From Melampsora larici-populina 98AG31 (taxonomy: Eukaryota; Basidiomycota; Pucciniomycetes; Pucciniales; Melampsoraceae), in the NCBI RefSeq assembly GCF_000204055.1, contig NW_006768770.1, forward strand, positions 2,111,692 to 2,175,691: a stretch of DNA of 64,000 bases, in the 5' to 3' direction. Shown piece after piece: positions 46,006 to 59,381 of the stretch. The translations under genes and the position numbers were made by a program. Below the pieces are notes generated by a model. It saw only the letters and a list, made by a program, of their open reading frames with translations. It did no database searches and was not told where the DNA came from. Position 1 is the first letter of the stretch; the number at the start of each line of letters is the position of its first letter.

Positions 46006-46377
46006 GTTGATTTGATTTGGTGTTATTCACTTTCCAAAAGTTGAGACCAGTCAGTTGAGGTGAGTCGAAGAAGAACGAAAGAAAGAAAGAAAGACAGAAA
46101 GTGCGTTGAAATGAAAAATGGTATTGTTGAATATGTACTTTTTTTTCAGATCACATGACTAAATGTTACATAGCATACATATAGCTGACCTAATCCTCCA
46201 TAATTTTTTGTGGTCTTCAAATTTTTGACACAACGACTCTGAAGCTTGCCTGCTTGATCGTGGGTCAAAGAAAACCAACTCAACTCAACTTGCCTTTCCT
46301 TCCATCCTCATCAACCCTTCGCAACATCACATTCTCAAAACATCATCAATACCCTCACTTCTCGCTTCTCACTTCTC
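46006..46377. promoter_or_regulatory. Shared divergent promoter of ESF1 and UTP4
   Basis: The only DNA between two start codons pointing away from each other. It contains a GA-rich run (AAGAAAGAAAGAAAG near 46078-46098), a poly-T run near 46139-46147, and an AAATTTTT word at 46219-46226. The last resembles the RRPE core of yeast ribosome-biogenesis promoters; I only note the resemblance. Confidence 0.55.
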
Positions 46378-49300
46378 ATGGCTCGCTCAGATAAAATCAA
46401 AAAGCATCGAACAATGGAGACGGATCCACCTCACTTGGCTTGTATGGGAGTCAAATCTATTCCTGCTCTTTCACCACAAAACTCGAACCTCGACCTCATA
46501 CCACCTACTCTCAGTCCTATCTCAGAGGGTTCTCACTTTGATATCTTGGCTCATCGTTCCTCTGCTCAACGGCTGGACAAACACTCGCGAGCTCAAGACA
46601 CGAAGGCTATGGTACATCGTTGTAGATTCGTTGATTACACACCAGGAAGTATTACTGCATTGGCTTGTACTCCCTATACATGGGATCCTTCGCCACATTT
46701 TGGATTCCCCGAAGTGGGTGAGAAAAGTAGAGGGGTTCTAGCCGTCGGAAGGGGCAATGGAAACATTGAGATTTGGGTTTGGTTACCGGATAGCATTGGA
46801 CCAAAGCTTGGAAAAAAGAAGTCGGGTTCTTCTCAGGGTTGGGTACTCTATCGGACTCTTCCTGGTCATGTACCATCGGAATCAACAAGTAGTAATACAA
46901 AGGCTGAGTCCTCTTCTGCTTTGGCTTCGAAAATCGAAAATTTGGTCTTTGCACATCAAACTACTGAGGTCGACCCTGATAACGAAGATGACGAGCCTAA
47001 TGAGAAGATCAATGAGTTGACTTCAGCTTTGCCTCGACTTTTCGGAAGTAATGGTGGCGAGGAAGTCTTGGAATGGGAATGGGATGGTAGTCAAGCTGGT
47101 ATTATCAAAGTGAGTTCGAGTTTTTACTCTTTTACAACACATGCTACCATACATATCACGCATCGATCTGATCACCACTTGATATCCTACACAGCGCACG
47201 CTACCCATGCCACCTTCGATTGCAGTCTGGTCCCTGGCTGTTTGTCCACAATCTAAGACTCTTGCAATCGGATGCGATGACGGTGTGATCAGACTGGCTA
47301 CTATAGCGGATGATCAACTTGAGTTTATTGGCAAACTTGATCCATGCAAATCTCGCCTTCTCAGTGTGGCTTGGGGTGTACTGGATCCGCCGGCCAAGTC
47401 TAAAAAGACTATTGGGCGCAATCAAGTTGAGATGCGCAACTCAAATATGTTTTTGGTAGCAGGATGTGGGGATTCTGCTCTTCGTAAATGGAACGTTAGC
47501 ACAGGTCGATGCGTCGGCAGGATGACCGTTGATAAACTTCACGGAGAACCGACTCTGGTATGGACTGTGGCGGTAGTTGGGTGAGTGCCCTTCTCTGTGC
47601 ATTTTGTATATTGCATCAGTTCTAATACCCTCCCTGATCTTTTTCAGGAAATTCATCGTATCTGGTGACTCAATGGGAAACATAAACTTTTGGGACTCCA
47701 AGTCATGCGCCCGAATACAAAACATCAGAGCCCATCGGGCTGACATACTCTGTTTGGTTGTTTCACCCGATGGAAACGATGTATTCACCTCTGGTATCGA
47801 TCAGAAAACGTGTCAGCTCACTCTGACCAACAAAGGCCAGGAGGGTCAACCCGATTTTTCCAAATGGATCATGTCTGCCTCGCGACGTCTGCATTCACAC
47901 GATGTTAGAGCACTTGCAATCTCGCCTCCCTACAAGATTCCTACCCTCGTTCTCGACCCTTCTTCGTCAGAAAGAGTTCCACCAGCACCAGTCGAAGTGC
48001 CCGTCCTTATCTCTGGAGGTCTCGATATGACCCTCGTTCTGTGCCCTGCTGCCTCGCCTACTACAAGCTTTTTCAACCCCTTAACCGGAAGCTCGCAAGC
48101 TCCCCCAAATCCAATCTCAGATTCGGTGTCGCTCTTGTTTGGGGATTCAATACAACGCAAAGTATCGTATGTTACTCGGCGAGCGCCAGCCATTCAGCTC
48201 AGCACCGGGGGTCGTTTATTAGTTTGTCGTAAGGATCGTAGTATCAGTATTTGGCAGTTACGATCTTCAGCTTCTTCCTCTCTCACTTCTCCTCTGAATA
48301 GTGTTTCTGAGCCTGAAGAGAATGATGACCCTTGGCGGCAAGTGATAGATATGGATTTAAAGGTAGGTTTTCATCCACCCTATCTATCGAATGTTTTTGA
48401 TCTGTGTTGAAATCGGATCTCCTGTATTTAGTTTCAGACCAATCTTGTGTCATCAGCCGTATCGCCTGACGGACGATGGCTCGCCGTGTCTGATCTTTAT
48501 CAAACTAAACTTTTCATCTTACAACGGACTACTGATGGAAATCTACAACCTCGGCGGGTGAAGAACTTTGCACCTTTCCATACCATCAAACACCCAAGTC
48601 AAGGCGCATCTACAATGCATTTTTCGCCCGATTCTACTCGCTTAGTACTGGCCACCTCCTTCACTAGCCAGGTGGTCGTGGTAGGCCTTGATGAAGATTC
48701 TAAAGCGCAAACTCGGGTTTTAAGAGTCTTCAATCAGCATCGTACTCATCTACGCACTCATCAGAGTGATCATCGGATTGTGATCACCCCACCAAATTTA
48801 TCACTTGCTTCACCCACACAAGATACTTTCGATGAAGATGGTACCCAGACTGATGACCTGACTTCAAGCAGGAACACAATCACCGCGATCGCAATTAGTT
48901 CTGATTGTCAATGGTTGGCTAGTGTCGATTCAGCACAAGTTCTACACGTCTTCAATTTAGATCTCCTGAAGGTGAGTCACTTCAATCATTCCTGCTAGTT
49001 CAAAAACTTGCGCTTACTTCGGACATCCTCTGATCAATCTTTGTCTATCGATCCTCTTAATTTCTAAAGCATCACTGTATACTCCCCACGCCTCCCCTCA
49101 TCGTGAACTGTCTATCATTCTCACCCACAACACCCTCTACGCTTGTTATTGGCTTTGCCAACAATACCCTGCAAGTGATGAACGTTGAAGACCGCAAGAT
49201 CCCAGAATGGGCACAACAAGTGTGCGCCAATCCACCGTATAATTTAACACAGTTACGTGATCCGATCATGGGGATCAGCTTCGAATCTCACGTGGATAAA

Positions 49301-49723
49301 GATGAGCGATCAATAAATGGATGTAACTCATCCATCAGCTCTGATACGAAGTCACATCTCCCACACGTCTTTCTCCTCTGGGGAGCTACCTGGACAGCTA
49401 AAGTCACATTACCAGATCATCAAAATGGAACCAGTTCCTCGCGTCAAAAACGTCCACGTCGGCTTGTGGATCTATTAGCCACAGGTGAAGATGAAAATCA
49501 AACTAATACTAATGGAGCAATCACACCAAGTGACGTGGCTTCAGTAAAATCTAATACTGAACCCGTTGTGAAACATTTCGTTCAAGTTAGTCATAAGTAT
49601 CAACCGATCCTTTTGTTAGATTTTATTGGTCAAGATGAGATGGTGATTGTTGAAAGACCATTCTTTGGATTGTTGGCAAATCTCCCTCCGGCTTGGTCAA
49701 GAACTGGAGCATATGGTACTTAG
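46378..49723 (+). CDS. UTP4: U3 snoRNP (t-UTP) WD40 protein UTP4/Cirhin
   Basis: Five exons (46378-47109, 47195-47580, 47648-48362, 48438-48971, 49070-49723) join to 3,021 bases, 1,006 residues. After a basic start (MARSDKIKKHRT) the first WD motif is VHRCRFVDYTPGSITALACT. Others follow: GVLAVGRGNGNIEIW, IAVWSLAVCPQSKTLAIGCDDG, NMFLVAGCGDSALRKWN, LVWTVAVVGKFIVSGDSMGNINFW, HRADILCLVVSPDGNDVFTSG, SHDVRALAIS, VSPDGRWLAVSDLYQTKLF, TAIAISSDCQWLASVDSAQVLHVFN. UTP4 belongs to the t-UTP/UTP-A subcomplex that starts 18S pre-rRNA processing and couples it to Pol I transcription; nucleolar. Exon 4 could start six bases earlier (two AGs in phase). Low-complexity inserts between blades are long. Confidence 0.9.
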
Positions 49724-51263
49724 AAAAAACAATTTTAATCAAACCATCAGAGTTGGACTATGCATCAATCAATGAAACAATGTGACTGTTCTATAAGGTT
49801 GAAGAAATAAAAATCAAGACCCTGAACTATCATCCAGAAAAAAAACCTTTAAGGGTGTTTACATGTTTTGTTTATCTTTTATGAATCTATTTTTTCTATT
49901 TAGTAGTGAACACCGTCCTTTTTCTTTACTGTTTTGAATGTTAGACAACATTATAAAGGGATAGAATGAGATTTTTCTTCTGAAAGTAATGTAATTTGGA
50001 GATGATTTTTTGAAAGTTTTTCTTCAAATTATTCATATGACTTTTTCACTTGGTTTGCCTAGAAAGTTTATCATTTGCTTTGAGTTTCTTGTCTGTAAGT
50101 GTGCTCACTACCAGAATAATTTAGGTACTAGATGGTTTGGCTTTGATTTTGGTCTCTAAACTTGCAATTCTTCTAATTCAACGAATGCATCCTACGAATG
50201 AGGAATATGTATCTTATAATGGTCTATAAGCAGTTGATTGGCAATCTCTGCATGGTACACTTTTGTTGGGATTTTACCTCTGGCTCAAGCTTACAAACGC
50301 AGTGCTATCCTGAGTTCCATTGAGCCTTCTTCCTGCAGGCTTACTGCGCTCTTGAGGTGAAGATCTTTCCTCCAAGCATTCGTCAGGTATATTACCCGGT
50401 CAGCAAGGGACTCAGTGGGGTTTGGTGATAGAATAGCTGGCCGAGCAAAACAAGGGTAAATATGACCACAGGAAGACAGAAATCCCCTTTCGGTGTCCTC
50501 TCCACAAGTGTATGTACAGGCGTGAAAGTAAACAGCAACGGTTGACAAATGAGTGGTACAGATTGAGCATGATTGGATAGAGTGGCATCCCTAACCCTCT
50601 TCCAAGCTCAGTCTGACTCGGGGCAGGATTTTTCTCTCTGACCTTGTTCATCCCCTCCGAGCGACTCTTAACTCATTCCTGCTCGAGCCAGCTAATTCCC
50701 CAAGTCACACACTGGGATGATCACGACGAGTGGGCTGCCAGATTTAGCGAAATCTCTCCCGACCTCACTGCACGTCGCTTGCATCATGACCCCGCCTGGT
50801 TGACGGTTACGAGGCGCTTGGAGTCGCTCGAATCACCGAATGAGGTCTTGTTCTCATCTTGTCATTCCGAAACCAAGCACGAACGCTCACCGATGAGATG
50901 TGCAAGTCATGCCAGCATGAGACACTTCTACGCGAATGCCTGGATTGCCATTTGTGACTTATGTCTGACAGCAACGGTCGGGGTCGATGGCTCGAAGAGG
51001 ACGTCATAACATCATTCTTGTTTTGTGAAGCAAAGGTTTCAAGGTTCTCATCGAGGTTTCGTCTCGACTGAATTCGACTTCACTCTCATGTGTGCGAGGA
51101 CCGACTTAAAAGCAATCATTCAACCTCAGATCCACAACTGATTCATGTCTTATGCGCCAGTCGGTGCCTGGATCTTTCATTGAAGAAAAAATTAACTCAG
51201 GAACTCGCCCAGGCAATTACGCGACGAAAGATAAAAGATTCCAAAGCCTCAAATGTTGACTCC
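49724..51263. other. Intergenic interval and possible RhoGEF 5' region
   Basis: AT-rich from 49.7 to 50.3 kb. A plus-strand frame of about 120 codons (50644-51009) has reasonable composition but no ATG at its start and no family I recognise; it could be untranslated leader or an upstream exon. No other signal. Confidence 0.35.
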
Positions 51264-51475
51264 CCGAATCTGTTCATCGATCGCTCTACGACCCACTTTC
51301 TCAACGGCGGTTTTACCTAATCCAACATCAGCTTTACAATCCAGGTCAGGCTGAAGAAGAATATACTGCTTCGATCTTCATTGCCTCTTCTGCTTCTTGG
51401 AACTCGGTCGACTCGACACTCATCTTTTGCTGCCTAAGCGCAGCCCGCGGTTGTAATCGCTGTTGGACCACAATT
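51264..51475 (+). other. Coding-looking stretch, probable N-terminal exon of the RhoGEF
   Basis: A frame free of stops reads HRSLYDPLSQRRFYLIQHQL and YNPGQAEEEYTASIFIASSA before losing coherence. It is followed 75-100 bases later by the exon starting at 51550. The splice borders between them are not resolved (GT after WNS near 51402 is one option). Confidence 0.4.
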
Positions 51476-51549
51476 TAGTACACTCGAACCATATCATATG
51501 CCCCAACGTATTCCGTATCAGTGCCTTCAAAATCTCTTCAAGTCTCCAG

Positions 51550-54500
51550 GTTCCACTCTGTTCGAACCGACAATATTACGCGCGAGGTAAACCTGACGAA
51601 GCGCTCAAAATGTGGCTCACGTTGGAACAAACGTCCGGTAGGCAGTCGCATTTCGTGTCAAGAGTCTTACTATTTGTCCTTAGCTAACCTTACCATTGCC
51701 TACCCCAGACGCCTCCGCTACCCTCGTCCCGACATGGCGAGGAAACTCTGCGATTGACCCCTCAGACTACGAATCAAACGTGAGAACTTTTGACCAGCTC
51801 CTTTGCCTACGCGTTCATACCTGTTGAAATCGAATTCACTAGTGGCTATCACTAACGCATCGTACGCTTTCATTACCTCGACCCACCGATTCTGAATCAA
51901 GGCTCACGTTTCTTCTACTCAGAACTCACGCCGCCTTTCATTCACATCACCGCTCCTCAATCACAACCTTCAATTATCAGCAAACAGGCAAACACAGCTG
52001 CCACATTCCTCCACTCTGTCATTTTCACTCGACCCTCAACCTTCGGGTAGCCGGAGCTCTTTGGCTCTCCCACCCGGTCATCATGGGTCACCGTCGATCC
52101 CACCACCTTCTCCGCGCGCGCGTTTTGCGGACAATCCGATCATAGGTCCCACCAGGGGTCCCTCGCCACAGCTTCATCGTCGGAAAAGTGCTCTGAAATC
52201 AAGTTCGTCCATATCCAAAGGGACTTCGCCCAGCCCGCTAGTCAACAAGACCCACCTCGCCCTACAATCACCCATCCCATCCATTCTTGATGCGCATGTC
52301 GATTTTTCGACACCAGATCAAAAACAACGACCTAGGACACTTTCCGTGATTCTGACAAGTGAGTCGGGTCGGCTCTTTGCCCCTCTTAATTAAATGCACT
52401 TGATCTGAAATTTACTCTAAACGAGTTGCAGGTCCGAACAACTCGGCCAACCGACAGCGTGCGCATAGCATGTCAGATCTAAGTCCGATAACACTCTCAC
52501 CTGACCCAGATACTGTCGCGGCTGAAGCTTATGAAAAAAAGCGCATCGAGACTCTCGCAACCTCCAATCCAAGCATTCTTGCTGGGTTCGTGGTAGGAAA
52601 AGATGAACTGTTTAGAGAAAAGGCTCGGAAAAATCTGGGGTTGATTCACGTGCAAAACACTTCTGAAGAATCACATCTAGCAAATGAAACAGAAGAAAGT
52701 CAAGAATCTCAATTTGAGCGACCGCTTTCGCCATCTTCATCAACATCTTCATCGTCATCCGCTTCTTTTGACATGTTTTCAACTCTGACTGGTAACAATC
52801 GCACTGGCTCCGATCAATCAACATCTCGACCAAAATTTATGGTCAGGCCCCTCAAACTCAGGCCTCACGTTTTGCCACCATCTCTGGCAGCAGAGCCCGA
52901 CGACCCTCCCAAGTCACCAGCATTTCCTTCACCTAGTCCTCGAATGGATAACCAAGTTATTCCTTCCGAACCTCGGTCTAGTATATCCGGGCGTAAGCGG
53001 AGTGGAACATTGGTGGTTCCCAAAAAGAACAAATCGACCCCAGCCTTACCTCTAGAAGGATCGTCGTCCGCGCCCTGGATTCCTCCCGTACCTCCTGTTC
53101 CCAATCTTGATCATCTACAGGCGCCTCCGCCGCGACCACCTCGTAGTACTCGCCGCAATAATCAAACTCTTCCAAACACTGAAACAATAAACAAACAACC
53201 TATAGATTCACGAAAGATGTCGCATCGAGACAAAGAAAACATTGCACCCGAAAATTTCAACCCCGATCCCTCAATCAGCAGAACTTTTCAGCATAGCACT
53301 TACGCTTCTTCCCAAGCCACGCTCCCTCCCAAATCTCGCGAAGCCGTGCCCAAACGTACCAACTCGACCAAACATAGGCCAACGCCCTCAACTTCGTCAT
53401 TGACTAGTGCGTTAACCTCTTCAGATTCCAACTCGACTTTAGGCAAAAAAGGCACCCCCACCTCGTTGATGCAGCCGCAGCCGCAAATCATATCAAGTAC
53501 AAGGTCATCACCCGCAGCCCCAATTCAAATATCAAGGCACGTACACAGTTCAGTACTCCAAGAAACACAGAAAAGTGGTCTTGGTCTCCACTCAAGCAGA
53601 TATAACATTCCACCACATTCCAGCCCACACCGAATGCATCAAGAAACCACGTCTGGAACCAGTCAACATCCGCAGCAACGTAGCCAACCAGATGCCCCAC
53701 TCCACGACCTTTCCACCTTATCCAGCGGTACCGATGATGATGACTTTCAAAGTGCCGACGAAGGCGATGAGAACTTCTGGCATGATCCTGATCCTCACGA
53801 ACCTGAACCGTCGAGCAGTTCCTTGTGTCCTTCAGATTCTTTATCGAACAACCGGAGCATTGCTTCGCATATTCGGATTGATCCTCAGAAAGCCAAGCTT
53901 GCTACTGAAAAGTCACCGTACTCGCCTGAAATGATGAGTCGTGATCCAACTATCAGTGGCTCTTCTTCGTTAAACTCGCTGCAATCTCCATTTGAAAATT
54001 CATTTGGAAAATCTGCAGGGTACCATTCGAATTCGACCCATTCTCATAATCTTTGGAATCCACCTTTTCGCAGCATGCCTCATAATATCATTGGTGCATT
54101 CCCACGCTCTGATAGTATGCTCAGTTCATCTTATTCGATCGCTGCACTTTGCCAAGGCCCTCAGCCTCACGATCCTCTCGAAGACTCGCTCACATCTATG
54201 GCAGAACGAAGTGATAGGCTACTCAGTGACTTGGTCTCCGCCGAGCGACCCGCTACTCCTAAAAACGTTCAGTCTCACTCCAGTCCTTCATCGAACTCCT
54301 TGCTACAAAAAAATCTCCCTCAGAAGAATTTGTCAGCAACCCCCTCCGATCCCGCGTTCGAAAGCCCACGGCCGGGTGTCAGTGAACGGCTTTTAACACC
54401 ATACTCAGCCGAGAGGGGTCATCATCGGCCAGATTCATTTATCAACTCGGATATCTCGCGTGCTTCTTCGATTGAAGGTCTGGCTGCCTTGAGAAATGGC

Positions 54501-56915
54501 AACAGTCCCAAGGTTGATACCAATCTCAAAAAGTCTAATTCTCGGTCCTCCCAGCTTCGCCAATTTTCAAATATTCTTACTGGACGATCTAGGGAAAGTT
54601 CAACTGACGGTGATGCAAGTTCTCCGCGCCGTGCGAATTCTAAAACATCTACACGTAAAGTGCATACACACAACCGTCCTAGTTCTATCGCGGTCCGATC
54701 CGAGGCTATGCAGACACATGCTATGGTGATGCCTCAGACATGGCGCGCATCAAGTTCACCTGATGAGTACGAAGCATTGTTGAATGAATATGGGCCAGTA
54801 GAGATTCGCCGACAGGAAGTGATATGGGAGCTTTGCGAGACAGAACTTACATTTGTCGATGGGATGAGACGCGTGATCGATATCTTTGCTTCACCTCTAC
54901 GCACTCCGCATGGGACTTGGATTGACGGTGTGCCCACTATCGTAGCCAAGCTCTTAGACTGGCTCGAAGACATAGTGAATCTTCATGCAGAGATAGCTGC
55001 CATGGCCGAACGATACCGGCTTCGACAGACACATGCAGACGGTTTGGTCTTGAGGATTGCAGATGCCTTCTTGAAGTTTGTACCACGTCTGGAGGTTCAT
55101 CAAGCGTATTTGGTTCGGTTTAGTTTAGTCATGACTTCTATCGAAGATATGACTTGTGACCTCGAAAGTGACTTTGGGGAATTTGTGAGGATGCAAACTT
55201 CGTTGCCTGAATGTGGACATATGAATCTTCCCAGTTTCTTGCTTAAACCGGTTCAAAGGCTGATGAAGTACCCTTTGTTTTATAAAGTCAGTTTGATGTT
55301 ATTTTTTCTGTTCAAATGATCAAACGTTTCATTCATGTGTTGACTGGTGTTTGTTTTCGGTTTTCCTCAGCAACTGTGCGACATGACCCCACTGAATCAT
55401 CCCGACCACATAGCAACTTCGAAACTCTTACGTGCTACTGACTCCATAATTCGCGTCTTGCAAGAAGTCAAAGGAAGGGAAGATGAATATGAAAATTTAA
55501 AGGTACTTCAAACACGCATCAAAGGTCTACCAGTCGGGTTCCAATTAGCTCAGCGGGATCGGAGGCTTCTCGCTCAAGGTCTACTACGGCGTGTTCAAGT
55601 CTCCTCACGTGAACTGGCCGAGTTAGAGTCGGATCGCTCGCACATCAATAGAAGACAGCTGCGAACTCGTATCTCCGTCATTGGCACTTCGCCTTCGCAT
55701 TATCCTACCACCGTGCACTCCGCCCGACCACTCTCACAGACCTCGGATCACAGTGAATTTAGTCTGAATAGTATACAATCCAAAAGCTCTACATCTTCAG
55801 CATTTGAGCTTTCTCCAGCAAGAAGATGGGCTGGGAATTCAGCTCCCTCATCCGATGAGCTCCCACCACCACTGACACCTACTTCATCAGAGTTCTCACC
55901 TGGATTCCCACTCAAGAAGCTATCTAGTCCTATGCCATCTGAGTCACTTTTCAACCTCTCAAACCGTCGAGATCCAACTTATAATCTAAAATCAGAACAT
56001 TCACCTGATCCAAGAACGCGACAACGGACTATCACCGCTAGTAGATTGATGAAACGTACTAAGGAATCGCCTATACATGTCTTTGTATTTTCAGACTTGA
56101 TTATCTTGGCTACAAGGCATAATGACGGAGTTCGATTGATCAGATCAACTAAGATCCCTGTAAAAAAGAAAGAACAGATGACACATTACTGCGCTTTAGA
56201 AACGATTGGGTTATCGAGGCCATTGTTAGTGGATGACGTCTCGGGTGAATTAGGTAAGAGCTCCCTTTCCTTTTTTTGATAAAAAGTCTCAATCAAAATG
56301 CTGATTAATCTACCATATGCTTCATATAAAACAGGATATGACCATTTGATCAGAATCAGCGCATTGCCCATATCCGCAAAAAGCGCAAGTTCGAATGTCA
56401 ATGAACAGGAAGCTGGTACGACGGTCTTCCTCACGTTTCCTGATCGTCTACCTGGCTCTCGGTACCCAGCGTCTCGGGAAGTGATCCAAAAAGAAAAGTA
56501 CAAATGGCTCGCAGCTCTGGATCAGTCACTAAGATCGCCTCTCAAGATGAGTGATCCAGAAGGAAAATCAGATCGAACGATGACAAAGACAAGAACTCCT
56601 TCAGATCCAGGTCTATGGAATGCACCGATGGACGAACAAGAAAGAGAAGAAAGAACATGGTGGATGGAACGACACCAGACTGTTAAACGAGAGATGGAAT
56701 TAGAAGCTGCTAGTAATGATGATCATCTTGATGAATCTGAACAAGATAAGAGACGACAGTCTATCAATCAGACCAATGGGAATCATGTGAAATCGGTAAT
56801 GAATAAAGAATCAAGAAAAAGTTTGCTAATTCAAAACAGACAAAGAGATAGTATGAGAGTAGTCAGCTCAAGTTTAGAAAACCCTGGACTTGGTTTAACA
56901 TTAAACTTTCTGTAG
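51550..56915 (+). CDS. Large Rho guanine-nucleotide exchange factor (DH-PH), 5' end unresolved
   Basis: Exons with consistent phase: 51550-51637, 51709-51779, 51923-52358, 52432-55286, 55371-56253, 56335-56915; together at least 1,637 codons. The N-terminal part reads YYARGKPDEALKMWLTLEQ and VPTWRGNSAIDPSDYESN. Then comes a very long Ser/Pro-rich region (52.0-54.7 kb), probably disordered and phosphorylated. The DH domain is at about 54760-55480: RRQEVIWELCETELTFVDGM, LLDWLEDIVNLHAEI, LPSFLLKPVQRLMKYPLFY, QLCDMTPLNHPDH. A PH-like domain follows with FVFSDLIILATRHN and, after a Ser/Pro-rich insert, YKWLAALDQSL. The family activates Rho/Cdc42 GTPases for polarity and cell-wall growth. No start codon is assigned; the first exon(s) lie upstream. 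Confidence 0.85.
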
Positions 56916-57979
56916 TTAAAAAAATCAATGGGGCTGTAAATATAGATTGTTCATCATGATCATCATCAAGAAAACATGTAAGTTGTATATGTACTGTATA
57001 TTTCATAATGCTTGGCTTGGGGAGTTGTGCTGGTGTCTTGTTTTGCTTCAAGTCTTCTTTCTCCCTCTCTCTTTCTTTGGATTTATTCATCGTTCTTCAT
57101 CTGTGCTTCTTTTAGCTTTTTTACGATATCCTGCACTGCGGCAACTTCATATACCTTTAATTAATCATAATGCTCGTCAAGTGAATACAATTCAACCAAT
57201 TTTTTATTGCAGTGTGCGGATGGCTTTCAGCTATCAAGATTGCCTCGTGTGAAATATGTTTGTGAGGTTTTTTTGTTGTTGCCGTACAGACAAACTTGCA
57301 AGATACGTTTAGCAATTGAAAAATGATTTGAAGTTTCAACGTGTTCCCCTTGGTGCTTTCTTCTCGACAAATGACAGATTCGACAGAATCCCTCTCATCA
57401 ATGTAGGGTGAGATGAACCACTTTTTGGGAATGTCACTATAACCGAAAGAACGCCGAAATTTCAGAAAGAAATCATTCCAAAAGAAGTTTGAATTTTTGC
57501 TTGATGTGAACTTCTATTCACACAATAGCCGATACATCATGGATGTTTGATGGTTTAGCTTGAGTTGAGAAAATGTTGGTTTCACATTCGCACCATGAGA
57601 GGATACAAGATGATCAAGCTTGTGAGTGCTGTTTCCGAGTCGGATCATAGCGGGTGATTTATGACGGATCGACAACGTAAAAGATTACATACATCCGAGG
57701 ATTTGTAAATTCGTCATTCAGGTCTAAACTGAGATCACTTCAGCATTCTCCATATCACTCTATCCAACCAAACCTTTTCAACAACAACCACAACAACAAC
57801 ACAGCTTTACCAAACTGATTTCAATTAACCGTCTTCGATTCCCTCGGGGTTACTTGTCTCTTCTTTCTCCAATAGCCATCAGAGCTGTTACCCCATTCAC
57901 TCCGGATTTAACTCCATTCCGAGATCATCCAGTTTCAAAACCTTTCAAAAACCAATTCAACACTTTCACTAATACTAAA
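56916..57979. other. Intergenic interval and thioredoxin reductase 5' leader
   Basis: No separate gene seen up to about 57700. From 57728 the sequence stays open in frame with the thioredoxin reductase start at 57980 for 84 codons, without any ATG. From the CTG at 57815 it would encode ISINRLRFPRGYLSLLSPIA and further Arg/Ser/Pro-rich residues, mitochondrial-presequence-like. Confidence 0.5.

Positions 57980-59381
<1,402 letters not shown>

Noticed and set aside
50644..51009. About 120-codon plus-strand frame upstream of the RhoGEF
   Set aside because: No ATG at its start and no known motif; may be leader sequence. Not enough to call a gene.
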